A stretch of 64,000 bases of DNA from Eutreptiella sp. 'Long Island Sound 2002' (GCA_964036045.1 OZ038381.1:154832352-154896351); one strand, 5' to 3'; counted from the stretch's first letter, positions 1 through 12,711 are shown. Numbers and translations: made by a program. The notes: generated from the sequence alone by a model not told the origin.

Positions 1-1898
1 AAAGCGGTAAAAAAAAAATTGTTGGTGCATCCCAAAGAGTCCACGACCCTTTTAATTCACTCACAACACAATGGCATGTTGCTACCTCACCCCTAAGAGG
101 TGTATAACAAAGGTTCTCGAGACCATGGAAACTCTGCAGCCATTTGGTGGGCGCGTGGGACACCCCGTCCTGTGGCAACTGGTGGGAGGGTGCGACTCTC
201 AACACGATGTTCAAAAGGAAACTAAGCGGCAATGACAATAGTGGAATAAAACAGTAAAACCCCTGTTTCCCGACGGCACACAGGAGTTTCACTCACAAGA
301 CAATGCAACAAGACACATTGCTACCTCACCCTGGTCTACTTATCCACGCTGGCCCCGGTTGAAGGACGGATCTGGAATCATGCAGAACCCAAAACACTAT
401 TCTCTAAGTTCTGGAATGCCCCATGACGTCCCTTGGGAAAACTTAGAATCCAAACCAGTGTCAGCGGACTTCATAAGCCTTCAGACCTAAGAAACTATCC
501 AAAGCCGATTGCTGTGCATTCACAAAATTCCCTGACCACTCCGAATCAATTTTGCATAAACAGTGTGCTGGGCTCAAGGTGCCTGGCGCCCAACCAAGAT
601 ATATCATCGACTGTAGGTGACACTAGACATCAAAAAAGGCGCCGGAGGTGTGTGTCATGTTGCGACTATGCGCAGCGATAGATTGACCCAAGTGACACGT
701 AATGAGCTGGCTCATAGTAAGATTAGGGCTCAACAAAACATGGCACCCCCCCCCCCACCCCTTGAGGGTGCAACCCAACCAGGCAACTTGGGTGGATGTT
801 GACTGGTAGATGCCAAATAGCCTTGATGAATCACACTCAGTCCTCACTCTTTTGTTGGGCTGCACTTTCAGCCGACATCAAAGATCAAGGGGCTCAATAA
901 CACACCGAGTATAGCGGACGCGGTGAAATTAGCAACTCATTCTAGTGTGAGGGATTGCAATCAAGAAGCAAGAGGAGATAATGGACTTGTAGCCGTAGAT
1001 AAACTGCCCGTGTGCCACCGAGTTCTTGTGAAAACTTCCGCATCGGCAGCCGCCCCCCATGGGGGGATGTGATGGGTGTATAGCTGTTTGTGGCTGGTCA
1101 AGGCAGTCTTTTTGGGTTGTCTGGCGAGACCAATAAGTCACAACAATGCTTTGACACGCGGCATTCGAACGTAGCTCAGTGATTGGGCCCATTAGTGGGA
1201 TGTAATGGCTTCAATTGCTAGGTAGGGCAATGTTTGCCATAGGCACCATTTGTTCGATATTCGTCCTTGTTTGATAAGGACACCTTTTAATGACATATGG
1301 TTGGTACATGTTTGTTTAGAGGTCATATGGTGGGTGGGGTCTAGGACAGTGTGCACTGAGCCCAAGCAGTACGCGGCTAGAAACACGCCGCACAACCACA
1401 GGAAAAGCACCGAGGCAAACAATCAACTCACCATGGCTGCGCACAAACACGATCAAATTTTCTGATTTGGCTGCTGCGGCATGTTGAGTCATGCAAAAAC
1501 CACACCCCAAGGATTTGCCATCCTTAATTGCGGGATGCAACATTTTGCTGTGTATGTTTCCTACTCTTGGGGCCAACGCACTTGCATGCCTGCAACGCGT
1601 GGACCTTGGGAGTGGTATCGAGCAGCGGCACTGCTTTGGTCAACAAATGGTATTGCGGTGATGCACATCTACCGAGTGTGAGACCCCCCTTGGACGGCTT
1701 ACGAGGGCCCAGGCATTGCTTCCATCTCCCATGCAGAATGGGTCGCTCCCTTGGCAGAGAATTTGCATAGTGTGCTCATGGAGCACACTTTCTAAGGTGA
1801 ATTCCAAGAAACCTTCAAGGTAAGCAATCTACGTGGTGTGCATCCTTGCAAAATGTGCATCCATGGACTAGTGCACCGAACAACACTGTGCAGCGGTC
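1..1898. other. No recognisable gene
   Basis: Only short open frames without family resemblance are seen. Two related stretches near 79-92 and 318-331 share TTGCTACCTCACCC and suggest an old local duplication. Confidence 0.5.
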
Positions 1899-2640
1899 TT
1901 GAAATGAGCAATTTTAGGACAGGCAGTGTGTATGGGGGGTCCAGGGGGTATGTGCTGTGTGTGAATGCCATGGATTGCCTTGTGATAATTAATAATTATG
2001 AAGAGGATTGCATCCAATCTAATTTTGCTCAGTCAACACAATTCAATCCCCCATTACAGTGGTACAGTGCGCACAGTGCACACGCTTGGGTAGGGTCACA
2101 TGGGTCACCGGTGGATCCAAAGGTGTTCCAAAATGATTTTTCCAAAATTGTTCCCAAACCACTTGGGGAGCTCAAACAAGTGGTTTAAGGCTATTTTGAG
2201 CTGTATTTGACCCATTTTAGCCCATGCAAGTTCCAAAACCCCTTGAAATGGGCAATTTCAGAATTGGCAATGCGCATGGGGGAGGGATATCTAGGGGGAA
2301 TGTGCTGTGTTTGAATGCCATGGATTGCGTTGGGCACGCTTGTGATGACAAATAATGATGAAGGGGATCACTTCAAACCTATTTTTGCGCGGTCAACACC
2401 CTTCAATGCCCCATTGGAGTGGTGCAGTGCGCACACTGCACGTGCTAGGGTAGGGTTACGGGGGTCACCAGGTCACCAGTGGGTCGAAAAGTGGTCAAAG
2501 ATTAGTTTTTTCAAAGTTGTTCCGGGGTGCTGAAACAAGTAAATTAAGGCTATTTTGAGCAATCTTGGACCCCTATGAGCCCATGCAAACTCCGAAAGAG
2601 CCTTGAAATGGGCAATTTTGCGGCTGATAGTGCAGTACAG
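1899..2640 (+). repeat. Tandem duplication, ~350-bp unit, about 2.1 copies
   Basis: The motif TTGAAATG(A/G)GCAATTT recurs at about 1899, 2243 and 2603. Between the occurrences the two long units share many blocks, including GAATGCCATGGATTGC, GTCAACAC.AATTCAAT, CAGTGCGCACA.TGCAC and TTAAGGCTATTTTGAGC. The copies are clearly diverged by substitutions and small indels. No coding potential is evident. Confidence 0.75.
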
Positions 2641-3710
2641 GAGGTCACAGGGGGAACGCAGGTGGAGGGGTGATACGGGAGGGATGCGGGAGGAATGCTT
2701 GGGGAGCATGTCTCTCGAACAAGCGAAGCGAGAGGAAGGGTTTTGAGGGCATCATAGGGGAAGCAGTGGCAGGAATCATTTATGGTGTCCCTCCACATGC
2801 ATCCGTATTCAGACCCTTAGCTCATGTTCCCTCCCCCACCAGCTCGGTCCCCATATTCAGTCTTGATTAGGATTAGGGATGGGGAGAGGGGCTTGAAGGG
2901 GGTTTCCAGCGCCGGTGCAAAGGCAGGTACTGGCGGCCGGAAAGGCGTTGCACTGGCATGTGCAGAAGGTGTTGTGCACAATCTTAGGGGGATGGCCAGG
3001 ACCTGAGGGTCAGGGTTCGGGATGTTGCATCCCGGACCAAGACCATGGGTGAGTCAAAGTGAGTGGCCACAGCAGTAGTTAGTCACAGCACACAAATTCA
3101 TATGTGAGGCCCATTGATTCATCTGTGGGCAAAAGGCAGAATGATTTTCCATGTCAAGTGCAGGCGTCAGATGGTGGTCGGTGGAGAAACCCGGTGACCT
3201 TTGGGCATTCAGAGGTCCATCTGTCCATTGCTAGGGCCCGCCACCCCCACGGCCACTGGTGCCTACCCGTATGCTACCCCCCAACAGCGCTTGGGAAACC
3301 TTTCTGTCGTACAACTGCTTTGCTGCCTGGGGCTGCCGGGCTAGTTTCGACCGCGTTTACGAAAACGGTCACGGGCGGCTGGCTCTAGCAGGGACAAAAA
3401 TTAGTGGGCAAGGTTGGGAGTTGGTTGGATCTGACTATCACCCGCAAATGTGTTGGGGAATCACCTTCCTGAGGTCAGTTTGCCAACAAGGAGGGCCGGC
3501 AAGATGCCACCCACCCCCGTCTCTGATTGGGGACTGAAGCAGGCGGAGGGCGGATCACAAACGGCGGTGTGCGGCAGAGCAAGTCAAGGCTGATGTTACA
3601 GACTGCGATGTCCATGGCAACGGACGTGGGGGTTAACGCCTGCTTCGGCACAGCAGCAGGTGGGCAGAGCAGCGGGAATGGGGGCCCAACTTCTGCGCTG
3701 AACGGTCCCA
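2641..3710. other. No recognisable gene; downstream flank of the hydrolase gene
   Basis: This lies immediately downstream of the minus-strand hydrolase stop codon, so part of it should be 3' untranslated sequence. No clear polyadenylation signal or other feature was recognised. Confidence 0.4.
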
Positions 3711-4392
3711 TCACAATTGGGGGCTGTGGCTCGACGATTGAGGTCGCAACCCGTTCCCCTGAGCCCCTGCACTGCCCCGCCCCTCATCTCCGGAAGAAAG
3801 AGGGAAATCTCCCACGGATCGCGGGCTGGACGGACCCGGCGCAGAGGCCGGGCTGAAGGGGCCGCTGGGGCTCGTGAGGCGGTCCAGGGACGTGTCCTCT
3901 TGCCCGTTCCCCGGGTCCTTCAGCCGGTCCAGCGGGAGTGTGCCTTTGACGATGGGCAAATGCAGTGCCGAGGGGTACCGGAGGTCGTGATAGATTTCCT
4001 GCGTCACGGGCTCAGAGGTCAACGTGTTGGCCATGTATCGGGGGTGCGCAGCGGAGCAGATCAGGAGCCGCAGGTACTGCCCGGGGCTCCACCGCTGCGC
4101 CGTGGCCCACATGTCGATCTCAATCCTCCGCACCCCATTTCCCACATCTTGGCCGTCCCCAGGGCCGATGCGCAGGTACCCGTCCGTCACATTCTCCGTG
4201 AATTTCCGGCCCAGTTTCCCGGTCTTGACAAGGCACAACCGCGCGAAGAAATCCGCCGATGCCGCCGAGGACCGCACGAAGAGCGTGAGCCGGACACGGC
4301 CGATGACCTCCAGTTTCCACTTGAGCTCCGGGGACATGAATTTGATCACGTCCTTGCGCTTCTCGAGGACTGCCATGGACTTCCTCCCGGCC
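3711..4392 (-). CDS. CocE/NonD-family hydrolase, exon 4 (C-terminal jelly-roll domain)
   Basis: Last exon, residues 513-739. It carries the typical end of the CocE/NonD (X-Pro dipeptidyl-peptidase C-terminal) domain: DVIKFMSPELKWKLEVIG, then DGYLRIGPG, RIEIDMWATAQRW, and LRLLICSAAHPRYMANT followed by EIYHDLRYPSALHLPI. The acceptor is CACATTTAG|GGCC, preceded by a strong C/T tract read from the GGGGGAGGGGGA on the plus strand. Phase 2 matches exon 3. After the domain there is a Ser/Pro-rich tail of about 70 residues ending at TGA (3711-3713). The plus-strand frame across this exon is a shadow. Confidence 0.9.
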
Positions 4393-5785
4393 CTAAATGT
4401 GCGGTAGGGGGAGGGGGAGGGGGAAGGTGCTCAGGACGTACTTCATAGGGGTTGGACCATCCGGGAGGCGGAAATTGACAACCGTCGGCAGTGGTGGGGG
4501 GCGCGGGGTTGACCTGAAATGAGGGTGCAGTGTAAGATGTGCAGGGATCCCTGGCCCGCCAGCCAGTCACATACTTATGTGCCCCCCTGCCCCCTCCCGT
4601 GTGACATTTCGCCCCGTTGGTTTCCTCACGGGGCCCTGAACAGTCACCCGTTTGTCCCCTCGCTGCTCCCGTTGGGGTATTTTGGCATGTCCTCTGCAGG
4701 CCCGTGGCACCCGTGCCCCCCCCCCCCCTCTTCGCGAATGCACTTCTCTATGATAGTTGTCCTGCACGGAGGATGCCCAATTTCGGAACATTCAGCTCTT
4801 GCAATGGTATTTCTGCGATACATGTGGCATATAGTTGTTGTATGAGTAGCACCGAGATGCCTTGTTCGAGTGTCGGATGGTATTATGGCTGACACAACTC
4901 ACACCACACGCCGCACCCTCCACACTGTGATAACCAGGTTCTCTGTCGTCCCCCCTCCCCTCCCCCTTGCACTCCCAAGTATAGCACCCCCCCCACACAC
5001 ACACAGTGCGGGGCCCGCTCACCCCGGACAGGACCGCTGCCATTCTGCGCTTGCAAGGCAGGGAGGATAAGGGTGGGCAGCAATCCAGCGCCCCGCCTCC
5101 GCCTGGGTGTGTCCTTTGAGAGAGCTTCTCTCTGCCCCCCCCCCCCCCCCCTGCAAACGGCTTGTCAAGAAGGAAAAGAGTTCTGCAGCGTGCGGCTCAT
5201 GTGTCCGACTGATCTCCCGGCCTTGCACCGGGTGGGAGGGGGGGTCTGGCACAAAGCCTTGGTGTTGGTGTCGGGGGGGGGGGGCGTTCTCGGGGCAAAC
5301 AAAACCCTGAGAATGGTAATTTGGAATCAGTGTGTTGAGTTCGGTCGGGAAAATGGTGGTTTACCCCCCGCCCAAAAAAAATTTAAACAATTGTTTTCCG
5401 TAATTGCAAAATTTTGGTTCCCGATTACGAGAGCTCATTCTCCAGACCTCACCGACGTTGGGCCCCCCATGGGGCCTTTCGGAGCCAACACAGGGTGGGG
5501 GGTTGGTGGACCAAACATAGCCCAAATATTTTTGGGGTGTGCCATTTGATATCCCCTTTGAGGACTTCTCTGTCGGGCCCTCAGGGGAGGGGGGAATGAG
5601 CCCCCGGGGGGTGCCTGGTTAGGTTGGGTGTATGCACCTCACCAGTCTTGATGTGTCCTGGAGCAGTGCCATTGTCGTGAACTGGGAGCCGACCTATCAG
5701 GGCGTATAAGGCTGCCCAGCGCCAGGCTCGGAGCTCTCATACCACCGCTGACCCTGTCTGAGACAGACACAGTGAATCCTGTGGT

Positions 5786-5787
<2 letters not shown>

Positions 5788-5832
<45 letters not shown>
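5788..5832 (+). repeat. (AC)n microsatellite followed by (CACT)n
   Basis: An uninterrupted AC run of about 22 units is followed at 5833-5860 by ACACTCACTCACTCACTC. It accounts for the Thr-His and Val-Cys repeat reading frames here. Confidence 0.95.
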
Positions 5833-5837
<5 letters not shown>

Positions 5838-6559
5838 ACACTCACTCACTCACTCACTCACACTGAGTACTCCCCGGCCCAAGACCCATGGGCTGGGTGC
5901 CACGTGCAAAGCCCCCGAAAACAGGGCCCGAGTGCCACCCTCAGGCGGTGTACTAACAGTGTCGGGTGTATGCGTGCTCCAGCACCAAGTCGCACGCCCA
6001 AGGAGCACGCACCCCCTGAGTACCGGCCCTCTGGAGCCCAGGAACGGGTCAGTGACCCCCTAAAGAAGCCGCCCGGCACGGCCTCCCCCTCACCCCCCCA
6101 CACACCACCCCGACACCCACCCCGCCCCCACAAGTCGCCCCTCCAGCCTCTCTTTCCCCGCCCACTGTGCCCATGCCCCATCCCCTACCGTGCCCATGCC
6201 CCATCCCCTACTGCCGTATCACATAGGTGCTGTTGCAGCGTGGGGGGTCATAAGGAGTCCCACGGGACCCGGGTTGAGATGTACAATGCAGCGATGATCT
6301 CGGCACCATGGCATGATGCAAGGGGACAAGTGTTGATCAGTTGTGCCCAGTTTCCCTAGCCAAGGGGGCCCCCACGTGCCCAAGGCGTTGAAGCCGTGAA
6401 GGAAGTGGTGCACCCCCGCCCCCAAGTGTGGCCGGGTTGCTGAGCTCTATGTTGCTTTGGGAGGCGGAGCGGTCCACAAAGGAGTGGATGGGCGCTAGTC
6501 CCCCATGCCTAGCGCCGATTCCGACCGTTGTGTCCCTTGTTTGCATGTATGTGTGTGTG

Positions 6560-7168
6560 TCATATCCATGAAACAACCTCGGTACTGCATTTTATTTGAT
6601 TCCCCGAAGGGCCGAACCCTGGCCTCCCACCCAGCGTGCCCACAACAAGGGAGTGGCGCTGGGCCGGGTAACAGTCCCAAACCCTTAGAGGGGAGGCCCC
6701 TAAGGTGTGGAATTGCATCCATCTGGTCCCTGTCCTTCCGAGCAACAGAGCACAAATCACGGGCATTGCTTGCTTCATCACTTCCCAATCGAGCAGCCTA
6801 CAAGACTTTGTAGAAATGACCAGTCCTTTGGCCCGTAAGAAATTGCGGAGTGCTTGCGTGATGACCAAGTCTGTGGACATCAATATTATATCATCAAGAT
6901 AGTGGACATTGATGACCACCTGTGGGTCCAAATCTTTTGGAAATTCAGCAATTAAATGCCTCAATGACTCATGTGCTACTACAGCGCAAAATACCACCCA
7001 AAAGGGAGTGTTGTAATTATATGACCCCGGTAAGCGGAAGCAGTTCCAAAAATTCTCAAGCATTGCGCAGGACCAGTAGAAATTCGAGACATCCATTGTG
7101 CTGGCATGTACAAGTCCTTTGAACCTCAGGTGTGTTGCCTCCTCAACGACATAGGAAATGCTTGACAT
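6560..7168 (-). pseudogene. Reverse transcriptase fragment with YLDD motif
   Basis: The minus-strand frame reads MDVSNFYWSCAMLENFWNCF (motif A region), a degenerate motif B region (FWVVFCAVVAHESLRHL) and VHYLDDIILMSTD (motif C), then LRAKGLVISTKS. This is the fingers-palm part of an LTR/DIRS/pararetrovirus-like reverse transcriptase. No RNase H or integrase follows in frame and motif B has lost its usual LPFGW pattern, so this is probably a dead copy. It lies in sense orientation in hydrolase intron 3. Confidence 0.7.
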
Positions 7169-8311
7169 CTAGCACTTTGCGGGTTTGTAGGATTGCTGTT
7201 CAATAATATTCCTCATATCCACGATGAAAGAGCATTTTTGTGTTGTTTTTAGTTTTGGGAACACAAAGCAGTTTGTGTCAATTTCTAGTTGTTGTCTTTC
7301 CAAGAAACCGCCAGTGACCAGCTTGTCACACACCATTTTCCCCACATCACAAAGCGGTCAACTTTCACAGTTCACTTTGGACCCATCCAGGTCACAACTC
7401 TTTATGTGCCATAGGACTTGGCCCGGTACACATCTGTCCCACACCACTAAAGGGATTCTGCACTCCCCCCGTCTTGCCAAGGGCTTTCTTGTTGCCTCCT
7501 CATCCACCGGTCCACTTGTCATCGGGCCATCATACCCATCATGATCACCATCAAAAATTTCCCAGTCTATGGTGTGGAGCTCGTGGACTGCTTCGAGGAT
7601 TGATTTCATCGTTGGTGTTTCTCTATGATAGGCACCTGCATCTGTGGCGTGCCGTCAGTAGGATCGTGAGGAGGGCCGAGAACACCTCTCCTCTCGTCGA
7701 GTGTAGATTTGGGGCCAGTGGTTTGGCCACTTGCCACGCTAGTTGGCAAAGATATTTATAGTTCTTCCACTTGGAAGGAGTCTCCTCTCGGAAAATTGGC
7801 CCATGGCCTCCACCCCCGCCCGGGGGGGGGGGGGATTCGGGTCCTGTTTCTCTAAACTTACATCTTGTGGAGTTGCTATTGGTGACTGTCCTCCGTCCAT
7901 TGGTACTTTCACTGGTGGTTGAGCAATTTGAACCTAATGCGGACTCTTCTAAGTTGGATATGTGTGGCTCACATGTCTTTGTTGGGGCAGCCTCAGATAT
8001 GGTGCACATGCTGCTTTCCTAATACGCATCGCTGGACCTTGGAGACTGGGTTTGGGGGTAGTGGGACCCATGGGGACACAAATATACGTTTTGCTTGTGG
8101 GCAGTCCATATGATGTTGCGTTGTAGATGTACTTTGACATCGACACGACTACTCGATCTTTTGTGTTGAGGAGCGTGCCGTTGCCGGTGTCGCTGCACAG
8201 AGTCTTCTCCAACCATGCCATCGCAAGGTTTTGAATGTGGTATGTTGAAGGGGTTTTGCGATGATTCTCTCCAGTTGTTTCGTGCCCAAGAAGATGTATC
8301 GGTCACGGCTT
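7169..8311 (-). pseudogene. Broken middle part of the 6.5-10.2 kb retroelement
   Basis: Several short minus-strand frames (for example 7358-7609 and 7949-8439) overlap in different phases between the gag-like and RT fragments. One contains SILEAVHELHTIDWEIFDGD. No protease or other domain is recognised. The stretch is probably decayed spacer or pol sequence of the same element. Confidence 0.35.
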
Positions 8312-10225
8312 CTACCGAGTTTCTTTGTGGACACGTAGTGTAAGACCATTGCCCACAACGCTCCATACTGCGTGAGCCATCTTGTACACCACTTGTGGTT
8401 GACTTTTTGGTCCCGGAAAGTGATCCAGTTTCCCAACATTTTGTACCTTCAGGGCTGCCACCTCACAGATTAGCCCCGCAATTGTTGATAATACCACTGC
8501 TGAGACGACACACCATTCCATTGATGTTGTCGCTTTTTCAGCCATTTCCGTGAGTGCCACAGAAGAGCCCCATTTTGGTGGTTCTCTTTGGGTCCGTTTT
8601 TTGGCTGCCTTGGGCATCTTTGCCAGGTGGGGGGGGGGGGGGGTGCTGGCCCTTCCATGATTCAAACAGCCCACATCAGGGTCATTGTTGGTAGGAGTGT
8701 TCAAACCACACTTGGTGACGATCATCTTTGTAGCACCTTTGTGATTTGGGCATCTAATGCCTTGGCTGCTGGCCATTCAAGTTTGGCCCGATGGTCTTAA
8801 GGGTATTTGTTTCACATATCCACGCTTTGTTGTCCCAAGCATATTTTTCAATGCCCCTTTCTCATCTCTAAATGATCCCTTCAATGGCAAAGAAAGCTGT
8901 GGCGAATACCGGCCAGCTCCCGGGGAGTCCCCACTCATCTTCTTGCTCCCCGGCTGCTCCCTCTGTTTTGGTTCAATGACCGCAACATTGTCTCCTTCTC
9001 CACGTAGACCACGGTCACCTCCTTCTTCTCCTGTAGGCACGCAGTCATCTTCTGAATGTCATAAATCGGGGTTGTGCCATACCCAGTGTGCTTTCCCACG
9101 ATGGTTGCAGCTCATCGCGGGTTGTCCTCAGATATTAGAACAAGGGATGCCGCTCTTTGTGATGGAATAGACCACATCTCCACATTTGACAAATTTGAAT
9201 CTGCCTCTTGAAGTGTCGTTAAAGAAAGTTTTACGTCTTTCCGCAATTACTTTTGCTAGGGGGCTAGTAGTCTTTTTGGTCTTCACTTTGCCACCAATTC
9301 TTGCTTTGAGTCCTTGTTTGTGTCCTGCTCCCCGGCCCAGAGTGAAGGTCCCAATCCTGCCAGCATATGTTTGTGTGTTGCCTGCGATGAGTCCCCATGC
9401 TGCCTTGGGTAGTGTTTCTCCTGTATTCAAGTCATGTGATTCACGATAATCGATGAGCGAGGCACACATACTATTCATCCATTTTGGCGGTGCGTCTTTG
9501 TCCATGAAAGACTTGATGCTATCCACAGTTACCTCCTCCAATTTGTGTTTTCGAGCCAGCTTCGCCTCCAGTCCCTTCACTTCTTGTGTGAGCATTTCGA
9601 TTTCGTTGTCTTAGGGGCCGCTGCGTTCTCTTTTCCCTTCGTCGTTTTCGGCAGTCCTAGCCTGCTTTGGGAAGGTCAGTTTAGGTTTTCAATCCACTTT
9701 GCCACATATCAACTGTGTGCTTGAGAACTTTTCATACGCCGCCGGTGCCTGAATGCTTCCTGTTCATTGGGCTCCTCTCCTTCCGGCTAGGCATTTAATT
9801 CACCCAAGACTCTTCTTCGATTCAGCCCAATAGCCACTAGCGTCATAACCAAAACAGCTGGTGCTTGTCCCAACTTTATGAGAGTACTTTCTTGAAGACA
9901 TTGTACCCTCTCATGAGGAAATTATCAATGTCGTGTCTCTCAGAGTCAGTCCATTCAGCATCCGCGTCCAATACCCAGTCGATTGCATCTTCAAAAATAC
10001 CTGTCGGCACTTTCATGTGTTTGTCAAAATGCGTTTTGTAGGCCACCATGGCTTGCAAGAGCATATTTGGTTCTTTGTTCCGTCCCGATGAGCTCGCCAC
10101 TGCCTTGAGCTAGGCCCCATGTTCAACTCCTGCTCTGTGGATCCTAGTAAAAACCTCCAATGCGCCCTTGCAATCTCCTCCTTTTCTCGAGCCTCAATGA
10201 ATAAGTTCAAGTGTTGGCCGTTCAC
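8312..10225 (-). pseudogene. Gag-like/ORF1-like remains of the same retroelement
   Basis: Successive minus-strand frames run from 10225 to 8312. They include IFEDAIDWVLDADAEWTDSE at 10100-9876, a basic segment (LKARIGGKVKTKKTTSPLAK) at 9595-9128, and a Cys/His-rich stretch (IRCPNHKGATK...KCGLN...GCLNHG) at 8776-8312. Their order, 5' of an RT on the same strand, and the Cys/His cluster suggest a nucleocapsid-like ORF. Frames change several times. The identity is inferred from context. Confidence 0.4.
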
Positions 10226-10990
10226 AAAGGGGTTGTCTTATTGGGCAAAATAATGATTTTACAAAGGGTTGGACATCCAATATCATGCCTTGGGGTATGC
10301 TACGTGAATGACCCAAAAAAAGGGGGGGGGGTATACGACGCTCGCGCCTGCGCTTGATCTAACAACCTCTCTTCTAGGTGATTCATAATATAAATCACAA
10401 ACACCATACTTCCGCATTTATCTCATGAACTCTAGGCTTTCCCCGATGAAATCGGCCACATAAAGCACATCTACCACGGAAATCATGGTGCCCCGGTAGG
10501 GACGCCACAAAAATTCTAGGGGGGCTTAAGATAAATCCGGGGTGCCCATTTGTCTTAATGACATTTCATAAGGTGATTCCGTCATTGAATGACGTTGACC
10601 AAGTTGTTGCAAGCCCTATTGATGGTGAGGCACGTTGACATGACTGGCAGCTTAGGATGGCAACGGGCGCGGGTAGTAAGGTAGGCGGGAGTGCAGATAA
10701 ATGGTTTCCAAGGTTAAAACACTGTTTGTGCCAAAATCATGCTGGTGACGGCGCTCATGAGCGGGTGTGTCTGATCCACGACACCTGCCGCCCGCATTGG
10801 TCAAATAAAGGATTGGTACCAATAAAAGTTGGTACTGAGGGCAAAATCCGGAAAACTCCTCCCCCAATGGATTTTTTGATTCTGAGGCCTCTATCCCCTA
10901 AAACCGGATAACACTTTTTTTGGGGTGGGGGGGGGGTCAAAAGTTTTTGCTGAGAAGGCTCCAAGCAATGGGAGACACATTTCTGTCACA
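10226..10990. other. No recognisable gene
   Basis: Intronic spacer with a poly-G tract near 10323-10331 and another near 10929-10938. No coding or repeat signal recognised. Confidence 0.4.
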
Positions 10991-11062
10991 TCCACCGCCG
11001 GTCGAATGGTAACAAACCCAGCCGCACAATTTTAGGTCGGCGGTTCGAATCCTGTTCGGCGG
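10991..11062 (+). repeat. tRNA-like unit (SINE-type), plus strand
   Basis: CCGGTCGAATGGTAAC resembles a tRNA D-arm/A box. It is followed 40 nt later by GGTCGGCGGTTCGAATCC, which contains a perfect B box GGTTCGAATCC at 11042-11052. The cloverleaf is not convincing, so this is a tRNA-derived repeat rather than a working tRNA gene. It faces a second tRNA-like unit on the other strand. Confidence 0.6.
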
Positions 11063-11097
11063 ACGCCGGCGATGGCGCCGCTGCCGTATTAGCCGCA

Positions 11098-11335
11098 CCG
11101 GGGTTCGAACTGCCGACCAAAAGGTCTACAGCCGCCTGCAGTACCATTCGGCCACTGCTAACTCAAGCATGTTTGTTCTCCCCACTGCTTGGACCCGTGT
11201 CTGCCACTGACAAAAAACCCAAAGTGTGTGTTTCTGTTTGACTGACTGCTGACCTGTCTAACTGATGAATTGGCTAACTGTTAGCCTCTCTTTGAGGCGC
11301 ACTGCCGAAGGCAATAGAATTTGAAAGATAGAAAA
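11098..11335 (-). repeat. tRNA-like unit plus ~165-bp body, related to 44.1-44.4 kb
   Basis: Read on the minus strand, 11335-11175 is a body shared with the copy at 44.13 kb: CTATTGCCTTCGGCAGTGC, AAAGAGAGGCTAACAGT, GTTTTTTGTCAGTGGCAGA. It is followed by CAGTGGCCGAATGGTACTGC (A-box-like) and GTCGGCAGTTCGAACCCC (B-box-like). The tRNA-like part is at the 3' end of the body, unlike an ordinary SINE with a 5' tRNA head. Confidence 0.65.
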
Positions 11336-11600
11336 CCCCTTTTTCATAACATAAATTCTAAAAAATGGTTGTTGGGATTTATATTATGAAAATGTTCCAT
11401 TACTATATACGCTTTGCCAACGGGGAAGTGGCATGTTTCAATGTAGAAAACCGTTTTTTCATTGACATAAAGGATAAATTATGGTTCTTGAGATTTATCT
11501 TATGCACATGATCCATTACTACATATGCCATTGTTATTGGGAAGTAGCATGTTGCTACTTCCCCGTTTTTCATTACACAACACCTAAATTATGGTTGTTG
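11327..11600 (+). repeat. AT-rich tandem repeat, ~115-120-bp unit, about 2.3 copies
   Basis: Units share TAGAAAACC.TTTTTCAT, AAATTATGGTT.TTG, ATTTAT.TTATG, CCATTACTA.ATA and GGGAAGT.GCATGTT. The second and third units begin near 11447 and 11566. The AT-rich composition contrasts with the surrounding DNA. Confidence 0.65.
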
Positions 11601-11734
11601 TGTCTCTTATGTCTTGGCGGCACTTTGTAAAACCCCAGGGTATACCCAAACCCGAGAATATTAGAAAATTTTTTCAAGCATTAACACTAACTAGCAACTG
11701 GAAAGACCAAGAAAGCACATTGCTTTTATGTCCT

Positions 11735-11990
11735 GCCCGCATTGTTTTTCAAGCAAAAAGTTTCCCATGCAGCCACCGATTCAAGGAAGGTGGCATAAAA
11801 AATTGCACCCCTGTTACTGCTTGCGTGCAATGTTTTTCAAGCAAAAAGTGTCATATGCAGCCACAAATTCACATAAGCAGGCATAACACAAACACAAGTC
11901 TGCATACCAGAAAGTTTGTAGAAGTCTGCACAAGTTTGCACAATCCTACACAAGTCGGCACAAGTGTGCACAAGTCTACACAACACAAAC
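11735..11990 (+). repeat. ~97-bp direct duplication followed by a CACAAGTCTG-type short tandem array
   Basis: TTTTTCAAGCAAAAAGT plus the following ATGCAGCCAC..ATTCA occurs twice, near 11742 and 11836. From about 11895 to 11990 a degenerate 10-12-bp unit (CACAAGTCTG and variants) repeats around eight times. Confidence 0.65.
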
Positions 11991-12044
11991 ACTGCTGCTG
12001 GTAGGCAATTTTAATAAAATATCATCCTCAAAAAGACCTGATCG

Positions 12045-12711
12045 TCACGCATAGCTTGACAAATGCGGGGCATTCAAAGCTGTGCAACGAACAAGCTGTG
12101 CCGGGGAGCTGAATCCAGCTCCTAATTTTATGCACACAGGTCCACAATGTGGAACTTCAATTAGGGATGTTGCACCGCACACACTAGACATTGCTGTTTC
12201 TTTCCTTTTTAGGAGATTCCTTCTTTTTGGCCGCCTTCTTGCAATAGGAGTCCGCTTGACCTGTGTAAGACAAACATCAGCATCATACGAAATGTAGTGC
12301 TTCTGTTGTTGAATGATTTCTTCTTTTCTTTTGCTGTACGCACTCTCCCAAGTTGATGCCCCAACTATACCACAAGTTTGTTTTGCATCTATTGCGTGCA
12401 CCATGCATCACGTTCCGCGTTAGCACTTCTGACCTCTTGCAATGATTTGTTGTCTAACGAGTCGCCATGTACCCTTGCCGAGGGATCACGCATGTTCGGC
12501 GCTCTTGGAGACACATCGTGTACCACAACACGTTTGTCTTTCGCTTTTGCGTGCCGACTGTGTTTACATCTTTTCTGTTGAACAAGTTGAAGCAACTGAC
12601 CAGGCGCATAGGGGGATCACACACCACCGTAGTGCCTAGGTCAACTTGTGAAGGAGCTGGTTGGAGCAAATGCTCAACTGGTGAAGAAGCGCACGGCACA
12701 GATGATGTCAT
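12045..12711 (-). pseudogene. Decayed ORF, frameshifted, unrecognised
   Basis: Three minus-strand frames seem to continue one another: 12711-12454 (QVDLGTTVVCDPPMRLVSCF), 12595-12389 (KRVVVHDVSPRAPNMRDPSA, KSLQEVRSANAERDAWC) and 12404-12045 (MVHAIDAKQTCGIVGASTWE, YSKRKEEIIQQQKHYI). The composition is protein-like, with charged helices and basic clusters, but I do not recognise a domain. It is probably a dead transposon-encoded protein in hydrolase intron 3. Confidence 0.35.

Noticed and set aside
3717-4448. A 243-codon plus-strand frame
   Set aside because: Antisense shadow of hydrolase exon 4.
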